In this document: in pieces, positions 52,177 to 59,712 of the stretch | How positions within the stretch are numbered: position 1 is the stretch's first letter | How the letters are laid out: each line of letters begins with the position of its first letter | Origin: Pseudoflavonifractor sp. MSJ-30 | GTDB taxonomy: Bacteria; Bacillota; Clostridia; Oscillospirales; Oscillospiraceae | Direction: 5' to 3' | NCBI RefSeq assembly: GCF_018918045.1 | Contig: NZ_JAHLPU010000022.1 | Span: 55,319 to 119,318, forward strand | DNA: 64,000 nucleotides | Notes under the pieces: generated by a model | Seen by the model: the letters and a program-made list of their open reading frames with translations, nothing else | What the model was told of the DNA's origin: nothing | Database searches by the model: none | Program-made: the position numbers and the translations under genes

Positions 52177-52198
52177 ATGCTCTGAGGTGAACTATCCC

Positions 52199-52333
52199 AT
52201 GGAAAATGAAACGGAAGAAAAGAGCTATGTTCCCCGCCCTGCCTGGCAGGTCTGGGCGGCGCGGGTCGGCGTGGTGCTGGCCATTGGCTTTGTGATCTAT
52301 CAGCTCATAACCATCGCCGGAGGTGGGCTGTAA
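52199..52333 (+). CDS. 44-residue single-pass membrane protein before ruvC
   Basis: A short gene with an acidic start (MENETEEKSYVPRP), a Trp-rich turn (AWQVWAARV) and one membrane helix (VGVVLAIGFVIYQLITIAGG). It has GAGGTGA about 8 bases before ATG 52199 and lies 23 bases after a promoter -10 box. Its TAA shares a base with the ruvC ATG (TAATG), so the two are translationally coupled. No family is recognised, but layout strongly supports expression. Confidence 0.7.
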   Translation: MENETEEKSYVPRPAWQVWAARVGVVLAIGFVIYQLITIAGGGL

Positions 52334-52827
52334 TGCGCATTCTGGGCATCGACCCGGGCTATGGCATTACGGGCTTCGGCATCATTGAAGCCCAGCGGGG
52401 CGCCTGCCGCCTGCTGCGCTGCGGCGCCATCACCACGCCCCCCAATACGGACTTCAATTGGCGCCTTGGAGAAATCTACAACAATATGACAGAGCTCATG
52501 CAGCTGGCCCGGGCCGACGCCGTGGCCATCGAAGAACTGTTCTTCGGCAACAACGTAACCACAGGCATCAAGGTCGCTCAGGCCAGAGGGGTTATTCTTC
52601 TGGCTGTCCAGCAGGCGGGCGTCCCGGTTTATGAATATAAACCCATGCAGGTCAAGCAAGCCGTGGTTGGCTACGGCAACGCCTCCAAGCATCAGGTCAT
52701 GGACATGACCAAGCGGATTCTGAATCTGCCCGCCGTGCCCAAGCCCGACGATGCCGCCGACGCCGTGGCAATTGCCCTGTGCCACGCCCGTTCCAGCACG
52801 TCCCTGCTGGCGCTGGCGCAAAAATAA
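52333..52827 (+). CDS. ruvC: Holliday junction resolvase RuvC
   Basis: A 164-residue endonuclease that cuts Holliday junctions. The four acidic catalytic residues are visible in MRILGIDPGYGITGFG (first Asp), VAIEELFFGNN (Glu), and PKPDDAADAVAIALCHA (Asp pair); YKPMQVKQAVVGYGNASKHQV is the conserved basic DNA-binding run. ATG 52333 overlaps the small gene's stop. The ruvA-ruvB genes follow after a palindromic repeat element. Confidence 0.96.
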   Translation: MRILGIDPGYGITGFGIIEAQRGACRLLRCGAITTPPNTDFNWRLGEIYNNMTELMQLARADAVAIEELFFGNNVTTGIKVAQARGVILLAVQQAGVPVYEYKPMQVKQAVVGYGNASKHQVMDMTKRILNLPAVPKPDDAADAVAIALCHARSSTSLLALAQK

Positions 52828-52857
52828 GGAGCGTGTCAAAAAAGCCCAAAGGGTAGC

Positions 52858-52992
52858 ATGTCATTCCGAACCAGTCCTCAGACTGGTGTGGGAATCCCCC
52901 CGTTAGACATAAAAGCTTCCGGTTTAGAAAACAAGATGTTTGAAAATCCGGGGGATTGCCACGGCAGTGTGCGCACTGCCTCGCAATGACAT
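52858..52992. repeat. MITE-like palindromic intergenic element between ruvC and ruvA
   Basis: A 135-bp element with related inverted ends. The left end (52858-52902) opens ATGTCATTCCGAACCAGT, and the complement of the right end (52949-52992) opens ATGTCATTGCGAGGCAGT. Both run into GGAATCCCCC / GCAATCCCCC-like tracts, and each end has its own small stem (CCAGTC/GACTGG; GGCAGTG/CACTGCC). It codes for nothing and looks like a non-autonomous interspersed repeat. Confidence 0.75.
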
Positions 52993-53026
52993 AGTTCTTT
53001 GACGGTTTGATAAGGAGAGTCTTTTT

Positions 53027-53629
53027 ATGCTGTATTATGTTTCCGGTCCCGTGACCGTTCTGGAGCCGGGGCTGGCGGTCATTGACTGCGGCGGTGTGGG
53101 CTATGGCTGCCGGGTCACCGCCTATACCGCCGCCCAGCTGAAATTGAATACCCCCACCAAACTCTATATCACGGAGTCTATCAAGGAGGACGCCTACGAT
53201 CTCTACGGCTTCGCCACCCGGGAAGAGCAGCGGTGCTATGAGCTCTTAACCGCCGTCAACGGCGTTGGCCCCAAGGCTGCACTGGCGATCCTTTCCTCCG
53301 GCGGCCCCCAGAACTTTACTTTGGCGGTCATGACCGGGGACGAAAAAATGCTCACCGCCGCCCAGGGCGTGGGCAAGAAAATCGCCCAGCGAATTATTCT
53401 GGAATTGAAAGATAAAATCGGCGGATCCCATATGGAACTGGACTTCTCCGGTGGTCCTGCCGCGGCCCCAGTCCAGCAGAACAGTAATATTGTTCTGGCA
53501 ACCGCGGCCCTGCAGGAACTGGGTTACTCCCCCGCCGAAATATCCGTGGCCCTCAAGGGGGCCGACCCCAATGCTTCTACGGAAGATCTGATCCGTCACG
53601 CTCTGCGGGCCATGGTCATGAAGGGATAA
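53027..53629 (+). CDS. ruvA: Holliday junction branch-migration protein RuvA
   Basis: A 200-residue protein of normal RuvA length. Domain I is an OB-fold (SGPVTVLEPGLAVIDCGGVGYGCRVT), domain II has two helix-hairpin-helix motifs (TAVNGVGPKAALAIL, AAQGVGKKIAQRIILELKDKIG), and domain III at the C-terminus (LQELGYSPAEISVALKG) contacts RuvB. It binds the four-way junction and guides the RuvB motor. ATG 53027 follows AAGGAGAG; it is 15 bases before ruvB. Confidence 0.96.
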   Translation: MLYYVSGPVTVLEPGLAVIDCGGVGYGCRVTAYTAAQLKLNTPTKLYITESIKEDAYDLYGFATREEQRCYELLTAVNGVGPKAALAILSSGGPQNFTLAVMTGDEKMLTAAQGVGKKIAQRIILELKDKIGGSHMELDFSGGPAAAPVQQNSNIVLATAALQELGYSPAEISVALKGADPNASTEDLIRHALRAMVMKG

Positions 53630-53644
53630 CAGGAGGTAACGCAA

Positions 53645-54682
53645 ATGAGTCTGGAATTTTCCCAGGAGACGGAAGCCCCGCTGGTGCTGCCCACCTATAC
53701 CCCCCAGGACGCCGCGGAGATCGGTCTGCGGCCCAAGCTGCTCTCCGACTATACCGGCCAGGAGAAAGCAAAAGGAAACCTGTCCATTTACATTGAAGCC
53801 GCCCGGCGGCGTAATGAGCCGCTGGATCATGTGCTGCTCTATGGCCCTCCGGGCCTGGGCAAGACCACGCTGGCCGGGGTCATTGCCAACGAGATGGGAG
53901 CGGGCATCCGCGTCACTTCCGGCCCCGCTATTGAAAAGCCCGGGGATCTGGCGGCGCTGCTGACCAACCTGAACGCCGGAGATATTCTCTTCATTGACGA
54001 GATTCACCGTCTGAACCGGGTAGTTGAGGAGATTCTCTACCCCGCCATGGAGGACTTTGCCATCGATATCATCGTGGGCAAGGGCCCCAGCGCCAACTCC
54101 ATCCGCCTGGATCTGCCGAAATTTACCCTTGTAGGCGCTACCACCCGGGCGGGTCAGCTCTCCGCCCCCCTGCGGGACCGCTTCGGCGTCTCTCTGCGCC
54201 TGGAGCTGTACACCCCCGAAGAACTGGCCGCCATCGTCACCCGTTCCGCAACGATTCTGGGAATGCCCATTGAGCCGGAGGGCGCTATGGAAATCGCCTC
54301 CCGAAGCCGGGGCACACCGCGAATCGCCAACCGTTTCCTGCGGCGGGTCCGGGACTTCGCCCAGGTCATGGGTGACGGCACCATTACCAAAGAGGCCGCC
54401 GACCTTGCCCTGCGGCGTCTGGAGGTGGATAAGCTGGGCCTGGACGCCATCGACCGGCGGATGCTCACCGCCATCATCCAGAACTACGGCGGAGGCCCTG
54501 TGGGTCTGGAAACACTGGCTGCCACCATCGGCGAGGAGGCTGTGACGCTGGAAGACGTATATGAGCCTTATCTCATGCAGCTGGGCTTCCTGACAAGAAC
54601 CCCCCGGGGCCGCTGCGTCACTCCTCTGGCCTACGACCATCTGCACATCCCCTACCAGGGCCAGACACAGTTTTCCATATAA
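53645..54682 (+). CDS. ruvB: Holliday junction DNA helicase RuvB
   Basis: A 345-residue AAA+ motor. It opens [58 protein letters not shown] (Walker A), with Walker [26 protein letters not shown], sensor GATTRAG, arginine finger PLRDRFG and C-terminal winged helix [13 protein letters not shown]...[13 protein letters not shown]. It drives branch migration with RuvA. AGGAGG precedes ATG 53645. Confidence 0.97.
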   Translation: MSLEFSQETEAPLVLPTYTPQDAAEIGLRPKLLSDYTGQEKAKGNLSIYIEAARRRNEPLDHVLLYGPPGLGKTTLAGVIANEMGAGIRVTSGPAIEKPGDLAALLTNLNAGDILFIDEIHRLNRVVEEILYPAMEDFAIDIIVGKGPSANSIRLDLPKFTLVGATTRAGQLSAPLRDRFGVSLRLELYTPEELAAIVTRSATILGMPIEPEGAMEIASRSRGTPRIANRFLRRVRDFAQVMGDGTITKEAADLALRRLEVDKLGLDAIDRRMLTAIIQNYGGGPVGLETLAATIGEEAVTLEDVYEPYLMQLGFLTRTPRGRCVTPLAYDHLHIPYQGQTQFSI

Positions 54683-54781
54683 AGTCTATCTTATCTTTAT
54701 CCTTTTCACCAAAAACTTTGTTCAAGACTTGGAAGTATTGCATAAATCTCAAATAATTGGAGAAATATCTTTCATAGAGGA

Positions 54782-54810
54782 TTGACAAATCCACTTGGAT
54801 TGTGTATAAT
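54782..54810 (+). promoter_or_regulatory. strong promoter of zinc-ribbon gene
   Basis: TTGACA (54782-54787), 17-bp spacer, TATAAT (54805-54810), both full consensus. It leaves a leader of about 97 bases before the ATG at 54914, in which no defined structure was recognised. Confidence 0.88.
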
Positions 54811-54913
54811 CCAACATGCGGTCAAAGAGCACCGCACATTTTATTCACCCTGCGTTACAACCATTTCCTGGTAGATTTTCACGGGGCAAAAAACCGAAGA
54901 GAGGTATTTTCCA

Positions 54914-55192
54914 ATGTACGAAGACAAGACTTTAGTTTGCAAAGATTGCGGCAAGGAGTTCGTGTTCACCGCCGGTGAGCAGGAGTTCTACGCAGAGCGC
55001 GGCTTCCAGAATGAGCCCCAGCGCTGCAAGGCCTGCCGTGATGCTCGCAAGAACAATGCCCGTGGCCCCCGTGAGTTCTTCACCGCTACTTGCGCACGCT
55101 GCGGCGGCGAGGCCAAGGTGCCCTTCCAGCCCAAGTCCGACCGTCCCGTGTTCTGCAGCGAGTGCTTCGCTCAGATGCGTGCCAACGGCTAA
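54914..55192 (+). CDS. small double zinc-ribbon protein
   Basis: A 92-residue protein with two four-Cys zinc sites: LVCKDCGKEFVFTAGEQEFYAERGFQNEPQRCKACR, and CARCGGEAKVPFQPKSDRPVFCSECF. This is the widespread Firmicutes zinc-ribbon family; the first half resembles the probable-zinc-ribbon domain (zf-trcl). The strong consensus promoter and terminator imply high expression as a single gene. It may bind RNA or ribosomes; the role is not established. Confidence 0.88.
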   Translation: MYEDKTLVCKDCGKEFVFTAGEQEFYAERGFQNEPQRCKACRDARKNNARGPREFFTATCARCGGEAKVPFQPKSDRPVFCSECFAQMRANG

Positions 55193-55204
55193 TAGAGCGT
55201 CTTC

Positions 55205-55240
55205 AAAAAACAGGAGAAGCGATTGCTTCTCCTGTTTTTT
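55205..55240 (+). terminator. terminator after zinc-ribbon gene (bidirectional)
   Basis: Perfect 16-bp stem (55205-55220 with 55225-55240), loop GATT, A-run and T-run on the two sides. It also ends the converging YolD-polymerase transcript. Confidence 0.95.
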
Positions 55241-55644
55241 TATGTCTCCACCTCAAATTCGCATATCCGGAAGAATGGGATTTCCCGGCCGTCTGTCATC
55301 ACCAGACCGCCTTGGTACAGGTCGATTTTCTTCAGATTTCCAGTGACCGTCTCAAACCGGCCGCCCTCTTTCCGGGCGTCCTCGTAGAAAACGGTCATGG
55401 TAACTTCCGGCTGTGTATCGATTTTAACCGCGGCCAGCTTCAGCTGCCGGTTCAGCTCCTCCAGGCTTTCCTCCGTCAGAAAAACCGGGTGCTGGGTCAG
55501 GCGGGCGGTCTCGGTCAGCACATCGTCGTAGCCCGTCAGCGCCGCGAAAGGGGCAAACTGGGCGGCCCGGTCTTCTATGGACATCCGGGGCCGGCTGGTC
55601 GGCCGGGGCCAGTGGGTATTCAGAATATCATCATAACGTCCCAT
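55240..55644 (-). CDS. YolD-like protein
   Basis: A 134-residue protein of the YolD family: MGRYDDILNTHWPRPTSRPRMSIEDRAAQFAPFAALTGYDDVLTETARLT, the usual 'RMs..dRAaqFaPFaAL.gy' signature, then a beta-rich tail ending IPFFRICEFEVET. YolD-like genes sit beside Y-family polymerase genes (UvrX/YqjW type) in Firmicutes and may regulate or assist them in SOS mutagenesis. It is 9 bases downstream of the polymerase gene on the same strand. Confidence 0.92.
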   Translation of the reverse strand: MGRYDDILNTHWPRPTSRPRMSIEDRAAQFAPFAALTGYDDVLTETARLTQHPVFLTEESLEELNRQLKLAAVKIDTQPEVTMTVFYEDARKEGGRFETVTGNLKKIDLYQGGLVMTDGREIPFFRICEFEVET

Positions 55645-55653
55645 AGTGTCCCC

Positions 55654-57144
55654 CTAGGCCTTATGTCCGCCGATCTGGCTGTTGCGTTCCCGGGCGGTGG
55701 CGCCTTCTTCCAGGTTCATGCCCCGGAAAATAGCGTTCTTCCCGAATTTCTTTTTGATTTCCAGCATGGCCTGAAGCCGGGCCTGTTCCCGTTCCATATC
55801 CTTCTGCTGCTCCTGTTTTTCCACAGGGTCTGTGAAAAAGTCCAGCTGTTCCGTCCGGGCCAGTCTGGCCTCCTCTTTGGGATACAGGTCCGCAGTCAAA
55901 GTCAGCCGCCGCTGTAAAAGCGCCGCGTCCACGATGCTGTCGTAGAGCGTCATGAATGCCTGACTGATCTGCTTTTGGGAGGCGCACTTTTCCGGCAGAT
56001 TGATGGTCCCGTGGGCACTTTTGGGAATCCGGCGGCCATAGCGGTCCATGACCACCGGGCCTGTGTAGTGAATCTCCGGCTGTTCCAGACTTTCCCGGTC
56101 GTAGCCAAGGGTCAGGGTCAGCTTTTGGGTGACAAGGCCCTTGGCCACCAGGTCCATGGCCAGCTGATCTGCCATCTCCCGGACCACCAGCCGGGCCTTA
56201 TCGCTTTTGTAGGGACACTGCAGCACCTGTCCTGAGCTGACGCTGCGGTTTTCCGGGCGGTATGCCTTGATCTTGTCAATCGTGCAGGGTTCGTAGCCCC
56301 AGGCGTGGTCGATGAGCAGCTCGGCATTGACGCCGAAGAGCTTGTACAGACTCTCCTCGCCGAAGGGCCCGGGGTCCAGAGAGACCCGGGCAATGTCGCC
56401 CATAGTACGGATGCCCCGGCGCTCCAGCTTTCTGGAAATGCCCGGCCCCACACGCCAGAAGTCCGTCAGCGGCCGATGGTCCCATAACCCCCGGCGGTAG
56501 CTCATTTCATCCAGGCAGGCGATTCGGGCCCCCTGGGCGTCCGGTGGGATCTTCTTGGCCATGATATCCATGGCAATCTTGCACAGGTACAGATTGGTCC
56601 CCACACCGGCGGTAGCCGTAATGCCCGTCTCATCCATGACGGCCTGCATGAGCATTTTCGCAAAGCCTCTGGCGTCCACGCCATAGAGCTTCAGATAGGC
56701 CGTGGCGTCAATGAAGACCTCGTCAATGGAATAGGGGTGGATGTCCTCCGGGGCCACATAGCGCAGATAGACGCTGTAAATCCGAGCGCTGCACTCCATA
56801 TAGTGGGCCATCCGGGGCTTCGCCACATGGTAGCCCAGCTTCCAATCCGGGTGTGCCGCCAGATCTTTGCTGTCCAGTGCCTCCCCGGTGAATTCCCGGA
56901 CGCGGTTCTGAGCCTTACGCAGGGCGTTTACCTCCGTCACTCGCTGCACGACTTCAAAAAGGCGGGCCCGGCCGGAAATGCCGTGGGCCTTCAGCGCCGG
57001 GGACACCGCCAGACAGATGGTTTTCTCCGTCCGGGAGGCGTCGGCCACCACGAGATGGGTAGTCATAGGATCCAATCCCCGCTCCACGCACTCCACGGAG
57101 GCGTAGAAAGATTTCAGATCAATGGCAATATACTGCCGCGGCAC
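55654..57144 (-). CDS. Y-family DNA polymerase (UvrX/ImpB-MucB-SamB type), GTG start
   Basis: A 496-residue translesion polymerase. Palm motifs: QYIAIDLKSFYASVECVERGLDP (first catalytic Asp, steric-gate Tyr/Phe region) and HPYSIDEVFIDATAYLKLY (catalytic Asp-Glu). Helix-hairpin-helix thumb: FWRVGPGISRKLERRGIRTMGDIA. Little-finger domain: ENRSVSSGQVLQCPYKSDKARLVV. The end is rich in charged helices (EKQEQQKDMEREQARLQAMLE). GTG 57144 follows AGGGGGTGG. It bypasses DNA lesions during SOS and is coupled to YolD; a LexA-type box lies in its promoter. Confidence 0.94.
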   Translation of the reverse strand: MPRQYIAIDLKSFYASVECVERGLDPMTTHLVVADASRTEKTICLAVSPALKAHGISGRARLFEVVQRVTEVNALRKAQNRVREFTGEALDSKDLAAHPDWKLGYHVAKPRMAHYMECSARIYSVYLRYVAPEDIHPYSIDEVFIDATAYLKLYGVDARGFAKMLMQAVMDETGITATAGVGTNLYLCKIAMDIMAKKIPPDAQGARIACLDEMSYRRGLWDHRPLTDFWRVGPGISRKLERRGIRTMGDIARVSLDPGPFGEESLYKLFGVNAELLIDHAWGYEPCTIDKIKAYRPENRSVSSGQVLQCPYKSDKARLVVREMADQLAMDLVAKGLVTQKLTLTLGYDRESLEQPEIHYTGPVVMDRYGRRIPKSAHGTINLPEKCASQKQISQAFMTLYDSIVDAALLQRRLTLTADLYPKEEARLARTEQLDFFTDPVEKQEQQKDMEREQARLQAMLEIKKKFGKNAIFRGMNLEEGATARERNSQIGGHKA

Positions 57145-57177
57145 GGAAACCACCCCCTTTATTCTGCGCTTTTGTAT

Positions 57178-57206
57178 ATTATAGAACATATGTTTTCGCC
57201 TGTCAA
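57178..57206 (-). promoter_or_regulatory. promoter of Y-polymerase-YolD with embedded LexA (SOS) box
   Basis: Minus-strand TTGACA (57206-57201), 17-bp spacer, TATAAT (57183-57178). Inside the spacer is GAACATATGTTTTCG on the plus strand (57184-57198), matching the Gram-positive LexA consensus GAAC-N4-GTTC except the last half-site base. LexA bound here would block RNA polymerase. Confidence 0.88.
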
Positions 57207-57210
57207 TACA

Positions 57211-57239
57211 TTGACGGCCCCGCTTTTCCCTGTTATAAT
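57211..57239 (+). promoter_or_regulatory. divergent promoter of zinc-ribbon membrane protein
   Basis: TTGACG (57211-57216), 17-bp spacer, TATAAT (57234-57239). It is back-to-back with the SOS promoter, the two -35 boxes being 4 bp apart, so LexA or polymerase on one may affect the other. Confidence 0.85.
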
Positions 57240-57264
57240 GTTCACTAAGAAAGGAGGCTATGCA

Positions 57265-58371
57265 ATGGCCAAATACGTATGCCCCAGCTGCGGCGCGCCC
57301 TTCGATGGGAAAAAGTGTCGGAACTGCGCCTATGAGAGCTTCTCAGAGGAGATCGCCCACAATCTTCACGTCCATAAAGGGGAACCTCTGGTCATCAAGG
57401 ACACGACCCGGAAACGGGTACCCTACAAGGATCCCTTCTCCTGTCCGGGACCCCGCAGGGAAACGAAAAAGTCTGCCAAAATCACCGGCCTGCCCAAAGC
57501 CCTGCTGATTATTTTCCTGATCATCTTTCTGATTAATGTTCTGACATGGGTGTTTGCGGCCATTGGAGACCACGCCGATTGGCCGGAACCGGAGCCCTCC
57601 GCAGAATCCGTTTCCCTGCCGCTGAACGGGAAAACCCTTTTTGATGACAATAGATTCACCATTATTGCCCAGTGGCAGGACGGCAAAAGCGACAGTACCT
57701 ATATCCCTGTCTACATCATCAACCATACAGACAAAGCGTACGATTTCTCTTCGAAAAATGTCACCGTAAACGGCTTCTGCCTGGACGATTTCAGCGGTCT
57801 CTATGCCCAGGTCCAGCCGGGGGAGACTTTGGAGTCCGGCCTGCACTTCAGTGACCAGGGCTTACAGCTGGCCAATATTGCACAGATCCAGCAGATCTCT
57901 TTTTCCCTGGAGGCCACAGCCTTCGGCAAGGATTACAGCGTTGCTGATTCCCTTGATCTGGGAACCTTCACCCTCCGGGGCAACGCCGCGGCGGACTATA
58001 TTCAGTCCGATATGCCCGGCGGCCAAATGCTCTATTCCGATGAAACGCTGACCCTCTCCTATGTAGCGCTCTGGGCCAATGACTACGACGAAAAGCTGGA
58101 GGATATGGAGTTGGTCTTCTGCGTGGAAAACAGCAGCGGAAACGATCTTTCCATCTTTGATGAACAGATTCAGGTAAACGGCGAGACCTGCGACGTCTCC
58201 CTATGGGCCAGCGTCCCCGCCAATTCCAAAACACTGTTTACCGCCTACCTCTACGGTATCAATCTGGACCGGCCGGAGGATATAGAGTCCTTCATCATGG
58301 ACCTCAACGTCTGCCCGGAAGACGGGGATGGCTATCTGATTGAGAACATCTCTGTGCCCATAAACGAATAA
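57265..58371 (+). CDS. zinc-ribbon membrane protein with extracytoplasmic domains
   Basis: A 368-residue protein. It has an N-terminal zinc ribbon (YVCPSCGAPFDGKKCRNC), a basic cytoplasmic stretch, one membrane helix (residues about 83-105, ALLIIFLIIFLINVLTWVF), and about 260 extracytoplasmic residues. The latter form two similar beta domains (GKTLFDDNRFTIIAQWQDG... and GQMLYSDETLTLSYVALWAND...), each ending in a short SFxLEATxFG- or FIMDLNV-like strand. GGAGG is 7 bases before ATG 57265. Function unknown; it may be a membrane sensor. Confidence 0.8.
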   Translation: MAKYVCPSCGAPFDGKKCRNCAYESFSEEIAHNLHVHKGEPLVIKDTTRKRVPYKDPFSCPGPRRETKKSAKITGLPKALLIIFLIIFLINVLTWVFAAIGDHADWPEPEPSAESVSLPLNGKTLFDDNRFTIIAQWQDGKSDSTYIPVYIINHTDKAYDFSSKNVTVNGFCLDDFSGLYAQVQPGETLESGLHFSDQGLQLANIAQIQQISFSLEATAFGKDYSVADSLDLGTFTLRGNAAADYIQSDMPGGQMLYSDETLTLSYVALWANDYDEKLEDMELVFCVENSSGNDLSIFDEQIQVNGETCDVSLWASVPANSKTLFTAYLYGINLDRPEDIESFIMDLNVCPEDGDGYLIENISVPINE

Positions 58372-58378
58372 GGACTTT

Positions 58379-58414
58379 CAGCGCCCGGTGTGCAAACCGT
58401 CACGCCGGGCGCTG
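58379..58414 (+). terminator. hairpin after the zinc-ribbon membrane protein gene
   Basis: Perfect 10-bp stem CAGCGCCCGG / CCGGGCGCTG with a 16-base loop, without a clear T-run. It may be a weak terminator. Confidence 0.5.
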
Positions 58415-58447
58415 CCGTAAATGCTCCGAATGTGACCATTCAGCTGC

Positions 58448-58951
58448 TTCATTACCGACGCCAACGGCGCGCCTCTCACGCTGATCCACAACGGGACCGT
58501 CTACTACTACATCACCAACCTACAGGGCGATGTAATAAGCCTCGAAACCACCGACGGTATGCAGGGCGCACACTACTATTACGATGCCTGGGGTAAGATC
58601 CTGGCATCGACCGGTGAGCTTGCAGAGCTGAACCCCCTGCGGTACCGCAGATATGTCTACGATCAGGAGACGGGGCTCTACTATGTATCCAGCCGTTATT
58701 ATGATCCTGAGATCGGTCGGTGGATAAATGCAGATAATCAGCTCTCAACGGGTAGTGATTTAACAGGATTGAATTTGTTTGCAAACTGCGGAAATAACCC
58801 TGTTAATAGAATTGATCCTACCGGAGAATCTTGGTGGCATTGGGCGCTCGGTGCGGCAGTTGTGGCCGTAGCCGCAGTTGCTACAGTTGTTACCTGCGGT
58901 GGATTTGCGGCCGCAGCAACAGCAGTGTGTATGGTTGGTAGTATTGTATGA
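58448..58951 (+). pseudogene. decapitated Rhs repeat protein tip
   Basis: An open frame of 167 codons without a start signal: FITDANGAPLTLIHNG, YYYITNLQGDVISL, AHYYYDAWGKILAS, PLRYRRYVYDQETGLYYVSSRYYDPEIGRWINADNQLS, then LFANCGNNPVNRIDPTGESWW. This is the end of an Rhs/YD-repeat core including the conserved pre-toxin junction. The variable tip after it is a hydrophobic AAVVAVAAVATVVTCGGFAAAAT segment that stops within about 40 residues. The N-terminal delivery part and nearly all of the core are missing. It is probably a silent recombination cassette or relic. Confidence 0.85.
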
Positions 58952-58966
58952 TTAGAGGTGAGATAA

Positions 58967-59377
58967 ATGACGCTTAATCATAATGAATATTTGAATTATA
59001 CATTACCTAACAATTGGTGTGCCGAAGAGGATATTGATAATCTTCTTTTGTATAATCCCAGCGGCAATGGAGCGATAACAACATCTTTTTTTAATGTTTT
59101 AAAAACAAAAGAATCTTTAGATGAGCAGATGAGCATATTGGCCAAAAGATTTATTGATCAAAATAATATAAATCTGCATTCTCCTTTAATACTTTTCAAC
59201 AGAGATGGCAAGGCAATTTTGTACGGAACAGGCACAACATCTGATGGTTGGTTTATAAAATTGTGGGTTGTTGCCAAATACCCGAAAATAGTGTTTGCCA
59301 CATATCAAAGTGAACGAAAAAGCGCTGAAGTGAAAGTATGTGATTCTATCATCGATAGTTTTCAGTTCGCATTTTAG
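58967..59377 (+). CDS. candidate immunity protein next to Rhs tip
   Basis: A 136-residue AT-rich gene 15 bases after the Rhs stop. It contains YTLPNNWCAEEDIDNLLLYNPSGNGAITTSFFNVL and ends AEVKVCDSIIDSFQFAF, a small alpha/beta protein of the kind found as immunity partners or DUF3805/DcrB-like proteins behind Rhs tips. AGAGGTGAG precedes ATG 58967. No signal peptide. The immunity role is inferred from position only. Confidence 0.6.
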   Translation: MTLNHNEYLNYTLPNNWCAEEDIDNLLLYNPSGNGAITTSFFNVLKTKESLDEQMSILAKRFIDQNNINLHSPLILFNRDGKAILYGTGTTSDGWFIKLWVVAKYPKIVFATYQSERKSAEVKVCDSIIDSFQFAF

Positions 59378-59712
59378 TCACGGTATTATTTGAGATAAAA
59401 AGGTTTCATGAATATTCCTGACAAGTGCCGTGGTATCACAGGTAGTGTCAAGAGATATGCGCAAAATTGATTACGGCTCTGGTAGAAATCTATTACAGTG
59501 GGCGGCTTAACCGCCCCTTGGTTACTTTTCAGCAGGCAGGGCGCAAATGGTCAAGGGCGGCGGTACGCCGCTCGTCTTGCCCTTGACCATTTGTGACCTA
59601 ACTGCTATCATCCGACCTGCGGCTCCGATAGGCACCCTACTCCAAATGCCAAGGACATCGTTAATTATTTCCGCAGATTAAACGGATTAAAATGAAATGA
59701 GGGAAATCAAGT
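59378..59712. other. non-coding spacer with a large hairpin
   Basis: No gene is supported. The spacer carries a perfect 15-bp inverted repeat (59544-59558 with 59579-59593, CAAATGGTCAAGGGC) around a 20-base loop that itself contains CGGCG-GTA-CGCCG. It resembles interspersed structured repeats rather than a simple terminator, since no T-run follows. Confidence 0.6.

Noticed and set aside
53246..54646. 466-codon minus-strand frame across ruvA and ruvB
   Set aside because: Antisense to two certain genes; no start site or domain.
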